20,305 nt of DNA from HGM11368 sp051883395. Lineage in GTDB: Bacteria; Bacillota; Clostridia; Christensenellales; UBA3700. Made by a program: the position numbers and the translations under genes. Shown here piece by piece: positions 1-6,165 of the stretch. How positions within the stretch are numbered: position 1 is the first letter of the stretch; the number at the start of each line of letters is the position of its first letter. Where the stretch lies: assembly GCA_051883395.1 (NCBI GenBank), contig JBJETQ010000023.1, positions 1 to 20,305 of the forward strand. Reading direction: 5' to 3'. The notes under the pieces were generated by a model. That model worked only from the letters and a program-made list of their open reading frames with translations. It made no database searches and was not told the origin of the DNA.

Positions 1-1
1 C

Positions 2-367
2 AAACGTAAAATCGTAAAGAAAAAGAAATATCCTAACTATCTCTTTATCAAAATGATTTATACCAAACATGTATGGTATATGGTCAAGCAGACAAGAGGC
101 GTAAAAGATTTTTGCAGCGATTATTACGGCAAGCCGCTTCCTATGACTCCGGAAGAAGTAAAGAGAATTCAGCTTGAAAAGATTGCGGTAGAAGATCTCG
201 ACATCAAAGTTGGAGACAACGTAAACATCATCGCTGGTCCGCTGGTAGGATTTATCGGCGAAGTAAAAGAAATAAAAGCAGACGTGGAAAAAATCAAAGT
301 ATCGGTATCCATGTTTGGTAGAGAAACTTCGATTGAATTGGAATTCAATCAGGTTGAAAAACTTTAA
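2..367 (+). CDS. nusG: Transcription termination/antitermination factor NusG, C-terminal part (5' truncated by window edge)
   Basis: NusG binds RNA polymerase through its N-terminal NGN domain and uses a C-terminal KOW domain to contact Rho or ribosomal protein S10. The frame is open from base 2, so the gene starts outside the window. The visible 121 residues include the end of the NGN domain (KKKYPNYLFIKM, then WYMVKQTRGVKDF, matching the family's W-Y-x-V-x-x-T-x-G-V-x-x-F) and the KOW domain (VGDNVNIIAGPLVGFIGEV and the closing ELEFNQVEKL). It is followed directly by rplK and rplA, the usual order in Bacillota. An internal ATG at 53 is not a start, because the homology continues upstream of it. 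Confidence 0.96.
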   Translation, partial: KRKIVKKKKYPNYLFIKMIYTKHVWYMVKQTRGVKDFCSDYYGKPLPMTPEEVKRIQLEKIAVEDLDIKVGDNVNIIAGPLVGFIGEVKEIKADVEKIKVSVSMFGRETSIELEFNQVEKL

Positions 368-375
368 TTTGACAA

Positions 376-426
376 TGCCCGCAAGGGTAAATATGGGAGA
401 GAAGTAAAAATACTTAGTTGCTTCTC
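376..426 (+). promoter_or_regulatory. nusG-rplK spacer with small hairpins (possible mRNA leader element)
   Basis: Two small structures can be drawn by eye in the 85-nt spacer. Bases 376-389 form a 5-bp stem (one G-U pair) capped by a GCAA loop, a GNRA tetraloop. Bases 399-404 (GAGAAG) can pair with 421-426 (CTTCTC), or alternatively 402-406 (AAGTA) with 411-415 (TACTT); these two pairings exclude each other. The rplK ribosome binding site (AGGAG, 441-445) lies just downstream. No good promoter is seen, so this is probably part of a read-through nusG-rplK mRNA. A regulatory role is inference. Confidence 0.3.
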
Positions 427-452
427 GTTTGCACCAAATAAGGAGAAAAAAG

Positions 453-878
453 ATGGCAAAGAAGATTAAAGCAGTTGTAAAATTGCAACTCCCTGCCGGT
501 AAAGCAACTCCGGGACCTCCAGTTGGTTCTACTTTGGGACCACACGGTATCAATATTCCGGGCTTTACCAAGGAATTTAACGAAAAGACGAGAGGACAAG
601 AAGGTTTGGTTCTTCCGGTAGTTATGACTATCTATGAAGACAAGTCCTTTACCTTTATTCTCAAAACACCACCTGCACCTGTACTTATCAAAAAGGCTTG
701 CAAAATCGACAGCGGTAGCGCTAAGCCAAATAAGGACAAGGTAGCCAAGTTGACCAAAGCTCAACTTAAAGAAATTGCAGAGACCAAGATGCCTGACCTT
801 AATGCAGGAAGCGTGGAAGCTGCAATGAGAATGATTGCCGGAACAGCTCGTAGCATGGGCGTTACCGTAGAAGAGTAA
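453..878 (+). CDS. rplK: 50S ribosomal protein L11
   Basis: L11 binds the GTPase-associated region of 23S rRNA with the L10/L12 stalk and is needed for factor binding and the stringent response. The product is 141 residues, the usual length. It starts MAKKIKAVVKLQLPAGKATP and contains the characteristic PPVGSTLGPHGINI segment, and ends with the C-terminal RNA-binding domain (AGSVEAAMRMIAGTARSMGV). The ATG at 453 is chosen because AGGAG at 441-445 stands 7 nt before it and the protein begins as in the family; an upstream in-frame TTG at 429 has no such support. rplA follows 14 nt downstream, so the two are co-transcribed. Confidence 0.98.
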   Translation: MAKKIKAVVKLQLPAGKATPGPPVGSTLGPHGINIPGFTKEFNEKTRGQEGLVLPVVMTIYEDKSFTFILKTPPAPVLIKKACKIDSGSAKPNKDKVAKLTKAQLKEIAETKMPDLNAGSVEAAMRMIAGTARSMGVTVEE

Positions 879-892
879 GGAGGTAAGCTATT

Positions 893-1573
893 ATGGTTGG
901 TAAGAGATATATCGAAGCTTCTAAACTCATCGACAACAGCAAACAATACGAAGTAGAAGAAGCAATCAAACTTGTAGTAAACACCGCAACGGCAAAATTT
1001 GACGAATCTATCGAAATGCACGTAAAACTCGGCGTAGATTCCAGACATGCTGACCAACAGGTAAGAGGCGTAGTCGTTCTTCCTAACGGTACCGGTAAGA
1101 CCGCTAAGGTTTTGGTCATCGCTAAGGGCGCAAAGGCTGACGAAGCAGAAGCTGCCGGCGCAGATTACGTAGGCGGAGAAGAACTTATCAACAAAATCAA
1201 AAACGAAAACTGGTTTGATTTTGACGTATGCGTAACCACCCCTGATATGATGGGTCTGGTTGGTAGAATAGGTAAGATTCTCGGTCCTAAGGGATTGATG
1301 CCTAACCCTAAGTCCGGTACGGTAACCATGGACGTAACCAAGGCTGTCAAAGAAATCAAAGCAGGTAAAGTAGAATACAGACTTGACAAGACCAACATCA
1401 TTCACGTTGCTTTTGGCAAAAAGTCTTTTGGTGCAGAAAAGCTTGTAGAAAACTACAATACTTTGTATGACGCTATCGTCAAGGCTAAACCTGCTGCCGC
1501 TAAGGGTCAGTATATCAGAAGCATATCCGTTTCCAGCACGATGGGTCCGGGCGTCAAAATCGTTACGAAATAA
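893..1573 (+). CDS. rplA: 50S ribosomal protein L1
   Basis: L1 forms the mobile L1 stalk at the ribosomal E site and in many bacteria represses translation of the L11-L1 mRNA. The 226-residue product is close to the usual ~230. It shows the conserved RYIEASKLID start, the GGEELINKI region, the central GRIGKILGPKGLMPNPKSGT signature and the C-terminal SSTMGPGVKI. AAGGAGGT at 877-884 overlaps the rplK stop codon and lies 8 nt before the ATG, indicating translational linkage with rplK. Confidence 0.98.
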   Translation: MVGKRYIEASKLIDNSKQYEVEEAIKLVVNTATAKFDESIEMHVKLGVDSRHADQQVRGVVVLPNGTGKTAKVLVIAKGAKADEAEAAGADYVGGEELINKIKNENWFDFDVCVTTPDMMGLVGRIGKILGPKGLMPNPKSGTVTMDVTKAVKEIKAGKVEYRLDKTNIIHVAFGKKSFGAEKLVENYNTLYDAIVKAKPAAAKGQYIRSISVSSTMGPGVKIVTK

Positions 1574-1587
1574 GTAGCGAAAATCGT

Positions 1588-1616
1588 TTGACAAAAACAA
1601 CTAAATATAATATTAT
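1588..1616 (+). promoter_or_regulatory. Promoter for rplJ-rplL (sigma-A type)
   Basis: TTGACA (1588-1593, perfect -35) and TATTAT (1611-1616, 5 of 6) are separated by exactly 17 nt, starting 14 nt after the rplA stop. This places transcription initiation near 1623, just before the L10 leader. A perfect TATAAT at 1606-1611 is only 12 nt from the -35 box and is therefore not the preferred -10. Confidence 0.75.
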
Positions 1617-1624
1617 TTATTTGC

Positions 1625-1730
1625 AATCAGCCAAAGACAGCAAGTGGAGCAATCCTTAATATCTTGCCGAGGTAGATAACACGATAGAGTTATTATCCTC
1701 TTGTCTTTTGGCAAGAGGATATTCATTTTT
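1625..1730 (+). ncRNA. Ribosomal protein L10 leader (autoregulatory mRNA element of rplJ-rplL)
   Basis: The stretch 1629-1673 contains the elements I recall as typical of the L10 leader: AAAGACAGCAAG, a CTTAAT segment and CTTGCCGAGGT. CAAG (1641-1644) pairs with CTTG (1663-1666) next to the unpaired purines expected of the kink-turn that L10(L12)4 binds. It sits immediately upstream of rplJ, the known location. Binding of excess L10-L12 complex lowers rplJL expression in known examples. The identification is from motif and position; a covariance-model scan was not run. Confidence 0.85.
1694..1730 (+). terminator. Attenuator hairpin in the L10 leader
   Basis: A perfect 10-bp stem, 1694-1703 paired with 1712-1721, has an 8-nt loop and is followed by a T-rich run (1722-1730), as in an intrinsic terminator. 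It ends just before the rplJ ribosome binding site. A competing stem can form between 1671-1680 (GGTAGATAAC) and 1689-1698 (GTTATTATCC), with two mismatches and one G-U pair. This would sequester the left arm of the terminator and act as antiterminator. Confidence 0.65.
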
Positions 1731-1744
1731 ACAGGAGGTAATCA

Positions 1745-2236
1745 ATGTCAGCAGCTAAAGAATTGAAGGCTAAACAAATTGAGGAAATCAAAGCCAAAAT
1801 CCAAAACTGCAAAGCAATGGTTCTTGTTGACTACAAGGGCGTGTCCGTAGCGGAAGATACGGCGCTCAGAGCCAAGTTCCGTGCCGAGAACGTAGAATAC
1901 AAAGTTCTTAAAAACAGACTCGTTCTCAAAGCTATGCAAGAATTGGGAATCGAAGGTTTTGAAACTCAATTGGAAGGTCCTACTGCTTTTGCTTTTGCTC
2001 ACGGCGACGCACTCGCTCCCGCTAAAATCATAAGCGAGGCTTGCAAGGACGTCAAAGCATTGGAAGTTAAATGCGGTATGATGGACGGTGCCTTTATCGA
2101 CAGTAGTGTAGTAGAAAAACTCGCATCAATCCCATCTAAGGAAGTATTGCTTGCACAACTTCTCGGTATGCTCCAAAGCCCTATGTCAGGTTTGGCAAGA
2201 GCTTTGCAACAAGTTGCAGAGAAGCAAGAAGCTTAA
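1745..2236 (+). CDS. rplJ: 50S ribosomal protein L10
   Basis: L10 forms the base of the L7/L12 stalk and, as the L10-L12 complex, is the translational or transcriptional regulator of this operon. The product is 163 residues, slightly shorter than the usual 165-175. It has the conserved AMVLVDYKGVSV region near the N terminus, VEYKVLKNRL in the middle and the C-terminal helix that binds L12 dimers (about 133-163). AGGAGG at 1733-1738 precedes the ATG by 6 nt. The gene has its own promoter and L10 leader and continues into rplL after 42 nt. The stop lies in a short palindrome (2231-2242), which I do not interpret. Confidence 0.98.
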   Translation: MSAAKELKAKQIEEIKAKIQNCKAMVLVDYKGVSVAEDTALRAKFRAENVEYKVLKNRLVLKAMQELGIEGFETQLEGPTAFAFAHGDALAPAKIISEACKDVKALEVKCGMMDGAFIDSSVVEKLASIPSKEVLLAQLLGMLQSPMSGLARALQQVAEKQEA

Positions 2237-2278
2237 TTAAGCGCAAAAATCAAAATTTATTATTCGGAGGATAGAAAA

Positions 2279-2650
2279 ATGGCAGATATCGCTAAAATCG
2301 TAGAAGAAATCAAAGGTATGACCGTGTTGGAGCTTAACGACCTCGTTAAAGCTATCGAAACCGAGTTCGGAGTAAGCGCAGCAGCTATGGCAGTTGCAGC
2401 ACCAGCAGCAGGCGCAGCAGCACCAGCAGCAGAAGAAAAGACTGAGTTTGACGTAGTGCTCAAAGCAGCAGGCGCAAACAAGATTGCTGTTATCAAGGTT
2501 GTCAGAGAAATCACCGGTCTTGGACTTAAAGAAGCTAAGGATCTCGTTGATGGCGCTCCTAAGAATCTCAAAGAAGGTATTGCAAAAGAAGCAGCTGACG
2601 AAATCGCTAACAAGCTCAAAGAAGCAGGCGCAGAAGTTGAAATCAAGTAA
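2279..2650 (+). CDS. rplL: 50S ribosomal protein L7/L12
   Basis: L7/L12 is the flexible stalk protein that recruits translation factors. The 123-residue product has the N-terminal dimerisation and L10-binding helix pair (about 1-30), an alanine/proline-rich hinge (about 36-58) that accounts for the repetitive GCA codons at 2370-2435, and the C-terminal domain with the conserved NKIAVIKVVREITGLGLKEA helix region. GGAGG at 2266-2270 precedes the ATG by 8 nt. It is the last gene before a strong terminator. Confidence 0.99.
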   Translation: MADIAKIVEEIKGMTVLELNDLVKAIETEFGVSAAAMAVAAPAAGAAAPAAEEKTEFDVVLKAAGANKIAVIKVVREITGLGLKEAKDLVDGAPKNLKEGIAKEAADEIANKLKEAGAEVEIK

Positions 2651-2666
2651 TTGTGAATATCAAACG

Positions 2667-2697
2667 AAAAACGCACCCGACAGGGTGCGTTTTTTTT
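2667..2697 (+). terminator. Intrinsic terminator after rplL
   Basis: ACGCACCC (2671-2678) pairs perfectly with GGGTGCGT (2683-2690) around a GACA loop. Flanking A and T runs extend the stem, and an uninterrupted T run reaches 2697. It is a textbook rho-independent terminator closing the ribosomal protein operon. Confidence 0.95.
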
Positions 2698-2745
2698 ATA
2701 AATCATAAAAATAATTTAGTCTTTGTTGTGGCGTGAGAAGTTAGT

Positions 2746-2776
2746 AAGGCAAAAATGGCTATTGACTTTTTGCCTT
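2746..2776 (+). promoter_or_regulatory. Perfect 10-bp inverted repeat upstream of the sulfatase (possible operator)
   Basis: AAGGCAAAAA (2746-2755) is the exact reverse complement of TTTTTGCCTT (2767-2776), with an 11-nt spacer. A TTGACT hexamer at 2762-2767 could be a -35 box, with a poor -10 (AAAAAT, 2785-2790) 17 nt away. If that promoter is real, the repeat would cover the -35 element, as an operator for a repressor would. An mRNA hairpin is the alternative. Only the repeat itself is certain. Confidence 0.4.
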
Positions 2777-2805
2777 GTAAATGCAAAAATAATATAGGGT
2801 GAAAT

Positions 2806-4104
2806 ATGGATAAAAAGCCGAATATTATTTTCTTTTTCAGCGATCAACAACGATACGATACCGTTTGCGACGCAGTTACTCCAAATATTTGCGAATTGGC
2901 GCAGGACGGTACTTCGTTTGATTATGCATATACTTGCCAACCTGTATGCGGACCGGCAAGAGCTTGTTTGCAGACGGGCGTGTATGCTTCTGTCAACGGT
3001 TGCATAACCAACGGAATACCGATGGACCTTTCTTGTACTCAAAAGAGCCTTGCGCAATGCTTTAACGAAGCAGGATACGACACCGCTTATATAGGAAAAT
3101 GGCATCTTGCGTCGCATCATCTTCAATATCGCAACAAAGGCGTGCCGCAAGAACTCAGGGGCGGATATAGATATTGGCTTGCCGCCGATTTGCTGGAATT
3201 TTCTTCCGACGGCTATCACGGAGTATTGTGGAACAATGACTGCAATCCGATAGAATTTGAAGGAATAAGGGCAGATAAGTTGACAGATTATGCAATCGAT
3301 TATATCCGTTCGGTCAAGGATAAACCGTTTTTCTTGTTTTTGTCCCAGCTGGAACCGCATCATCAGAACACGTCGGGCAAATACGAGTGTCCGCATGGAG
3401 CGGGAAAGGAATTTGAAAATTATCCATATCCCGAAGATATTGCAGGCTTAAAAGGCGACTATACCAGACATTACGCCGATTATCTCGCTTGTTGCAAACG
3501 TCTTGACTTCAACGTAGGAAGGCTTGTGGAAGTGTTGAAAGAATTGGGGATTTCTGACGATACCGTTTTGGTATATACTTCTGATCACGGCTGCCACTTC
3601 AAGACCCGCAACGGAGAATATAAGCGTTCATGCCACAATTCAAGCACGCATATTCCGCTGGTAATTGCAGGCAAAGATATACCTAAAAATAAAAGATACG
3701 AGTATTTGGCAAGCCTGATAGATTTGCCGCCTACTCTGTTGGAAATTGCCGGAATCGAAGTGCCGGAATGTTACAATGGTAAACCTTTGATACAAGCCGT
3801 AAAACAAGACAGACCTGTGCGTGATAACGTTTTTATACAGATAAGCGAAAGTCATACGGGAAGATGTATAACTACAAAACGATACGTATATAGTATTCGA
3901 CTGAGCAACGGCAGAAAAAACGTCTACAAAGACGACTATCTGTACGACAATGACAAAGACCCTGCTCAAAGACATAATCTTATCAACAATAAAGATTATC
4001 GACAAGTGAAACAGGAATTGCGAAAGGTCTTGATTGACGAAATGGTAAAAATCGGAGAAAAAGAACCTATAATCAAAGAGCGAGTATTCTATCGCAATAT
4101 ATAA
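2806..4104 (+). CDS. Sulfatase (formylglycine-dependent, alkaline-phosphatase superfamily), probably cytoplasmic
   Basis: Sulfatases hydrolyse sulfate esters using a formylglycine made from an active-site Cys or Ser. The 432-residue product shows the family motifs in order. These are a metal-binding FSDQQ (Asp13), signature C-x-P-x-R as CGPAR (Cys48-Arg52) within PVCGPARACLQTG, the second signature GYDTAYIGKWH (Lys98, His100), His185/186 in EPHH, YTSDHG (Asp260, His261) and Lys273. The C terminus has the usual YLYDNDKDPAQRHNL tail. Cys rather than Ser in an anaerobe implies an anSME-type radical SAM maturase, which is not in this window. There is no signal peptide, so the substrate is probably imported. 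Start ATG 2806 has only a weak site (AGGGTGA, 2796-2802). The substrate cannot be told from sequence. Confidence 0.93.
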   Translation: MDKKPNIIFFFSDQQRYDTVCDAVTPNICELAQDGTSFDYAYTCQPVCGPARACLQTGVYASVNGCITNGIPMDLSCTQKSLAQCFNEAGYDTAYIGKWHLASHHLQYRNKGVPQELRGGYRYWLAADLLEFSSDGYHGVLWNNDCNPIEFEGIRADKLTDYAIDYIRSVKDKPFFLFLSQLEPHHQNTSGKYECPHGAGKEFENYPYPEDIAGLKGDYTRHYADYLACCKRLDFNVGRLVEVLKELGISDDTVLVYTSDHGCHFKTRNGEYKRSCHNSSTHIPLVIAGKDIPKNKRYEYLASLIDLPPTLLEIAGIEVPECYNGKPLIQAVKQDRPVRDNVFIQISESHTGRCITTKRYVYSIRLSNGRKNVYKDDYLYDNDKDPAQRHNLINNKDYRQVKQELRKVLIDEMVKIGEKEPIIKERVFYRNI

Positions 4105-4139
4105 TCAAAAGACAGGGTATACAGCCCTGTCTTTTGATT
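4103..4139. terminator. Shared bidirectional terminator between sulfatase and DUF975 gene
   Basis: A perfect 15-bp inverted repeat (4103-4117 with 4125-4139) surrounds a 7-nt loop. The GC-rich GACAGGG core is flanked by AAAA on one side and TTTT on the other, so it can terminate transcription from both sides. Its left arm includes the last two bases of the sulfatase stop codon, and the convergent minus-strand gene ends at 4155. Confidence 0.88.
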
Positions 4140-4154
4140 GTAAGTTATAAAAAT

Positions 4155-4850
4155 TTAAAACGGATTGTCGAAGCTATCATTGTCGGCACCGGTTGGTTCA
4201 AATGGGTCTACGTCTATAACGTCGCCGTCTTCTTCGCTTTCTACAACAGGGTCTACTTCATCGATAATACATTTGTAGAAGTTGGCACGAGCAACCTGAT
4301 GATATACGTTAACCCACAGAGTACCTACTCCGAGACACAGCGCACCAACTATGTACCAGCCGATAAAGCTAAGGTCAAGAAGAAAGAGCTGACCTTTGTG
4401 TCCGTTCATAATTTCACGGCTTTTGTCAAGCAGCTGTTTGGCGCTCAAATCATTATATCTGCCGTCTTGTTGGAGATAATATGACATGGAATAAGCATAT
4501 GACATGATTATACCCGGTATAACCAACAGCAAGGACCATAGAAATACGAAAATTGTATAGAGCAGTCCGAGAACGAAAGATTTGCCAAAGTCGTCCGTAA
4601 AGCCGTCGAAAACATTGACAATCTTTACTTCTTCTCCTTTTACAATGCGATATGATGCCTTTGCAATTGCATAATTGAACGGTCCGAAAATGAGAAGTGA
4701 AAGAAAAGATGCGTACATAGTTGCCGCCAAAAGTCCGTCTATCAAAGTAGGTATGAGACAAATGACGAGCATTATCATCCATTTGTTGCCAAAAAGTTGA
4801 TTGTCTAATTGATTTCTTGCGTTTTGACGCAACTGAGAATTGGATAACAT
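4155..4850 (-). CDS. DUF975 family integral membrane protein
   Basis: The 231-residue protein has several hydrophobic segments (about 25-45, 48-62, 92-117 and 153-180). It also carries the region typical of DUF975 proteins, S-x-x-IMNGHKGQLFLLDLSFIGW (about 136-157), preceded by a family-typical VIPGIIMSYAYSMSYYL. The C-terminal ~35 residues form a strongly acidic tail (VESEEDGDVIDVDPFEP). The function of DUF975 is unknown to me beyond being a membrane protein. I chose the ATG at 4850 because GGAGG lies 5 nt before it; the in-frame ATG at 4862 overlaps that site and has none of its own. It is a single-gene unit with its own promoter, convergent with the sulfatase. Confidence 0.85.
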   Translation of the reverse strand: MLSNSQLRQNARNQLDNQLFGNKWMIMLVICLIPTLIDGLLAATMYASFLSLLIFGPFNYAIAKASYRIVKGEEVKIVNVFDGFTDDFGKSFVLGLLYTIFVFLWSLLLVIPGIIMSYAYSMSYYLQQDGRYNDLSAKQLLDKSREIMNGHKGQLFLLDLSFIGWYIVGALCLGVGTLWVNVYHQVARANFYKCIIDEVDPVVESEEDGDVIDVDPFEPTGADNDSFDNPF

Positions 4851-4880
4851 ATATTCCTCCATAAAACTACTATATAAATA

Positions 4881-4909
4881 ATTATACTCTTTTATAGCAA
4901 ATAATGCAA
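4881..4909 (-). promoter_or_regulatory. Promoter for the DUF975 gene
   Basis: On the minus strand, TATAAT (4886-4881, perfect -10) is preceded by TTGCAT (4909-4904, 3 of 6) with a 17-nt spacer. The predicted transcript starts near 4874, 24 nt before the ATG at 4850 and upstream of the GGAGG site. Confidence 0.55.
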
Positions 4910-4988
4910 TAGGACAATTATTTTAATAAGGTTTAGTCAAGAAAAATATTATCCAAGGACAGAGTGCTGTTTTCGACAAATACCGCTA

Positions 4989-5017
4989 TTGACTAACGGC
5001 TCAATAGGTGATAAAAT
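4989..5017 (+). promoter_or_regulatory. Promoter for the HisC-like gene
   Basis: TTGACT (4989-4994, 5 of 6) and TAAAAT (5012-5017, 5 of 6) are separated by exactly 17 nt. Initiation would fall near 5024, leaving an unusually short 5' leader of about 10 nt that begins with the AGAGG ribosome binding site (5024-5028). Confidence 0.6.
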
Positions 5018-5033
5018 ATTGAAAGAGGCTAAT

Positions 5034-6089
5034 ATGAATTTTTTATCAAGATTGAGCAGAGCGGTAGAACTAAAATTGGCAGAAGGCGGCTTTGAAGGCG
5101 ACACGATAGATTTGTCGTCGCTTACCAGTCCGTATTCTCCTTCGCCTGCCGTGGGCAGAGCGTTGAAAAATATTGACGTAACTACGCTCAATCGTTTCCC
5201 CGAAAAAAACGTTCTCGATTTCAGACAGGTGATTGCCGACAGATACGGTCTGGCTTGCAACAACGTGTTTATATACGACGGTTGCGACAAATTGTTGTCT
5301 TTGTGTATGAAGGCGTATTTTGACGAAGGAGACGTGCTGGCTTTTGCTGACGTAACGTACGAGTATTACAAGCGGTGCGCTACGCTAAATTCACTCAATT
5401 ATACCACAGTAGCCGTTGACTCTCACATGAAAATAGATACAAAATCTTATATGGACGTAGAATGCGACGGTATATTAATTTGCAACCCCAACAATCCTAC
5501 GGCAATAGCAATAAACAAATTGGAGTTGCTTGACCTGGTATCCGCAAGACCTGACGTGTTGTTTATCATAGACGAAAGGTATGCCGAATTCGGAAGTTCT
5601 AGCGTAGCGGAGTTTGTGTCGGAGCATGACAATCTGGTTGTCTTGAAAGGACTGAGTGCGGCATATTCGCTTGCTGCTGTCAATTTCGGATACGTACTGG
5701 CAAGTCCTACCTTGATTGGCGGACTAAAAAATCTCAGACTCAATATCGACGATTGCGCTGTAGATTGTTTGACGCAAAAGGTTGCTCAGGCATGTTTTGA
5801 AGACGTAAAATACATGTCTATAATCGTGGACAAAATTATCAATGCCAGAGAAGAATTGTGCGACAGACTAAGACAAATGGGCTTTGAAGTGTTGCCTTCG
5901 AGCGCCAATTTTATATTGTGCAAGCATGCGAAAGTAGCTTCGAGCGTCATAGAGTTTCAGTTGAAAGAACAGGGAATATCCGTCAGACATTTTAAGAGCA
6001 AAAGGCTGAGCGACTATTTGAGAATTACGGTTTCCACTCCCGAAAATATGGATATTTTGCTCAAAAAACTCAAACCAATCGTCAAATGA
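5034..6089 (+). CDS. HisC-like class I/II aminotransferase homologue lacking the PLP-binding lysine (probable pseudoenzyme)
   Basis: The 351-residue product has the length and fold landmarks of histidinol-phosphate aminotransferase. These include the cofactor-loop GCDKLL (83-88), the ring-stacking Tyr109 in DVTYEYY, CNPNNPT (150-156), IIDERYAEF (Asp180, Tyr183) and the substrate-carboxylate Arg330 in YLRITVSTPE. The segment equivalent to LSKAYGLAGLRLGY reads LSAAYSLAAVNFGY (207-220). The Schiff-base lysine is Ala209 (codon GCG at 5658) and the phosphate-binding arginine is Asn217. The usual G after NPT is Ala157. No frameshift or stop is present. The ATG at 5034 is used because AGAGG is 5 nt upstream and family similarity begins after it; an in-frame TTG at 4989 is part of the promoter. 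The fold is secure; inactivity as a transaminase is inferred. Lys205 is four residues away and unlikely to substitute. Confidence 0.88.
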   Translation: MNFLSRLSRAVELKLAEGGFEGDTIDLSSLTSPYSPSPAVGRALKNIDVTTLNRFPEKNVLDFRQVIADRYGLACNNVFIYDGCDKLLSLCMKAYFDEGDVLAFADVTYEYYKRCATLNSLNYTTVAVDSHMKIDTKSYMDVECDGILICNPNNPTAIAINKLELLDLVSARPDVLFIIDERYAEFGSSSVAEFVSEHDNLVVLKGLSAAYSLAAVNFGYVLASPTLIGGLKNLRLNIDDCAVDCLTQKVAQACFEDVKYMSIIVDKIINAREELCDRLRQMGFEVLPSSANFILCKHAKVASSVIEFQLKEQGISVRHFKSKRLSDYLRITVSTPENMDILLKKLKPIVK

Positions 6090-6122
6090 CATAATAACGC
6101 AATATGCGACAAAACAAATCAG

Positions 6123-6153
6123 GATACCGCTCGTATAGAGTGGTATCATTTTT
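6123..6153 (+). terminator. Hairpin with U-tract between the HisC-like and AraM-like genes (terminator or attenuator)
   Basis: A 10-bp stem (6123-6132 with 6138-6147, one G-U pair) with a 5-nt loop is followed by ATTTTT. It ends only 4 nt before the GAGG ribosome binding site of the next gene. No promoter is visible after it, so it either ends the upstream transcript partially or regulates read-through into the AraM-like gene. Confidence 0.75.
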
Positions 6154-6165
6154 GTTGAGGTGTGT

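Noticed and set aside
761..1600. 279-codon open frame on the minus strand opposite rplA
   Set aside because: It lies wholly against rplK/rplA, has low-complexity Phe/Tyr/Arg-rich composition typical of a reverse-strand shadow, and has no ribosome binding site or family features.
1606..1611. Perfect TATAAT as the -10 box of the rplJ promoter
   Set aside because: It is only 12 nt from TTGACA; TATTAT at 1611 has the proper 17-nt spacing.
2231..2242. 12-bp palindrome GCTTAATTAAGC at the rplJ stop codon
   Set aside because: It is short, AT-rich and partly coding; no flanking signal supports a function.
2370..2440. GCA/GCAG-rich repeat resembling a microsatellite
   Set aside because: It is explained by the alanine-rich hinge of L7/L12.
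2716..3396. 226-codon minus-strand open frame opposite the sulfatase
   Set aside because: It overlaps the catalytic region of the sulfatase and has no initiation signals or homology that I recognise.
4134..4484. 116-codon plus-strand open frame opposite the DUF975 gene
   Set aside because: It begins inside the bidirectional terminator and is antisense to the well-supported DUF975 protein.
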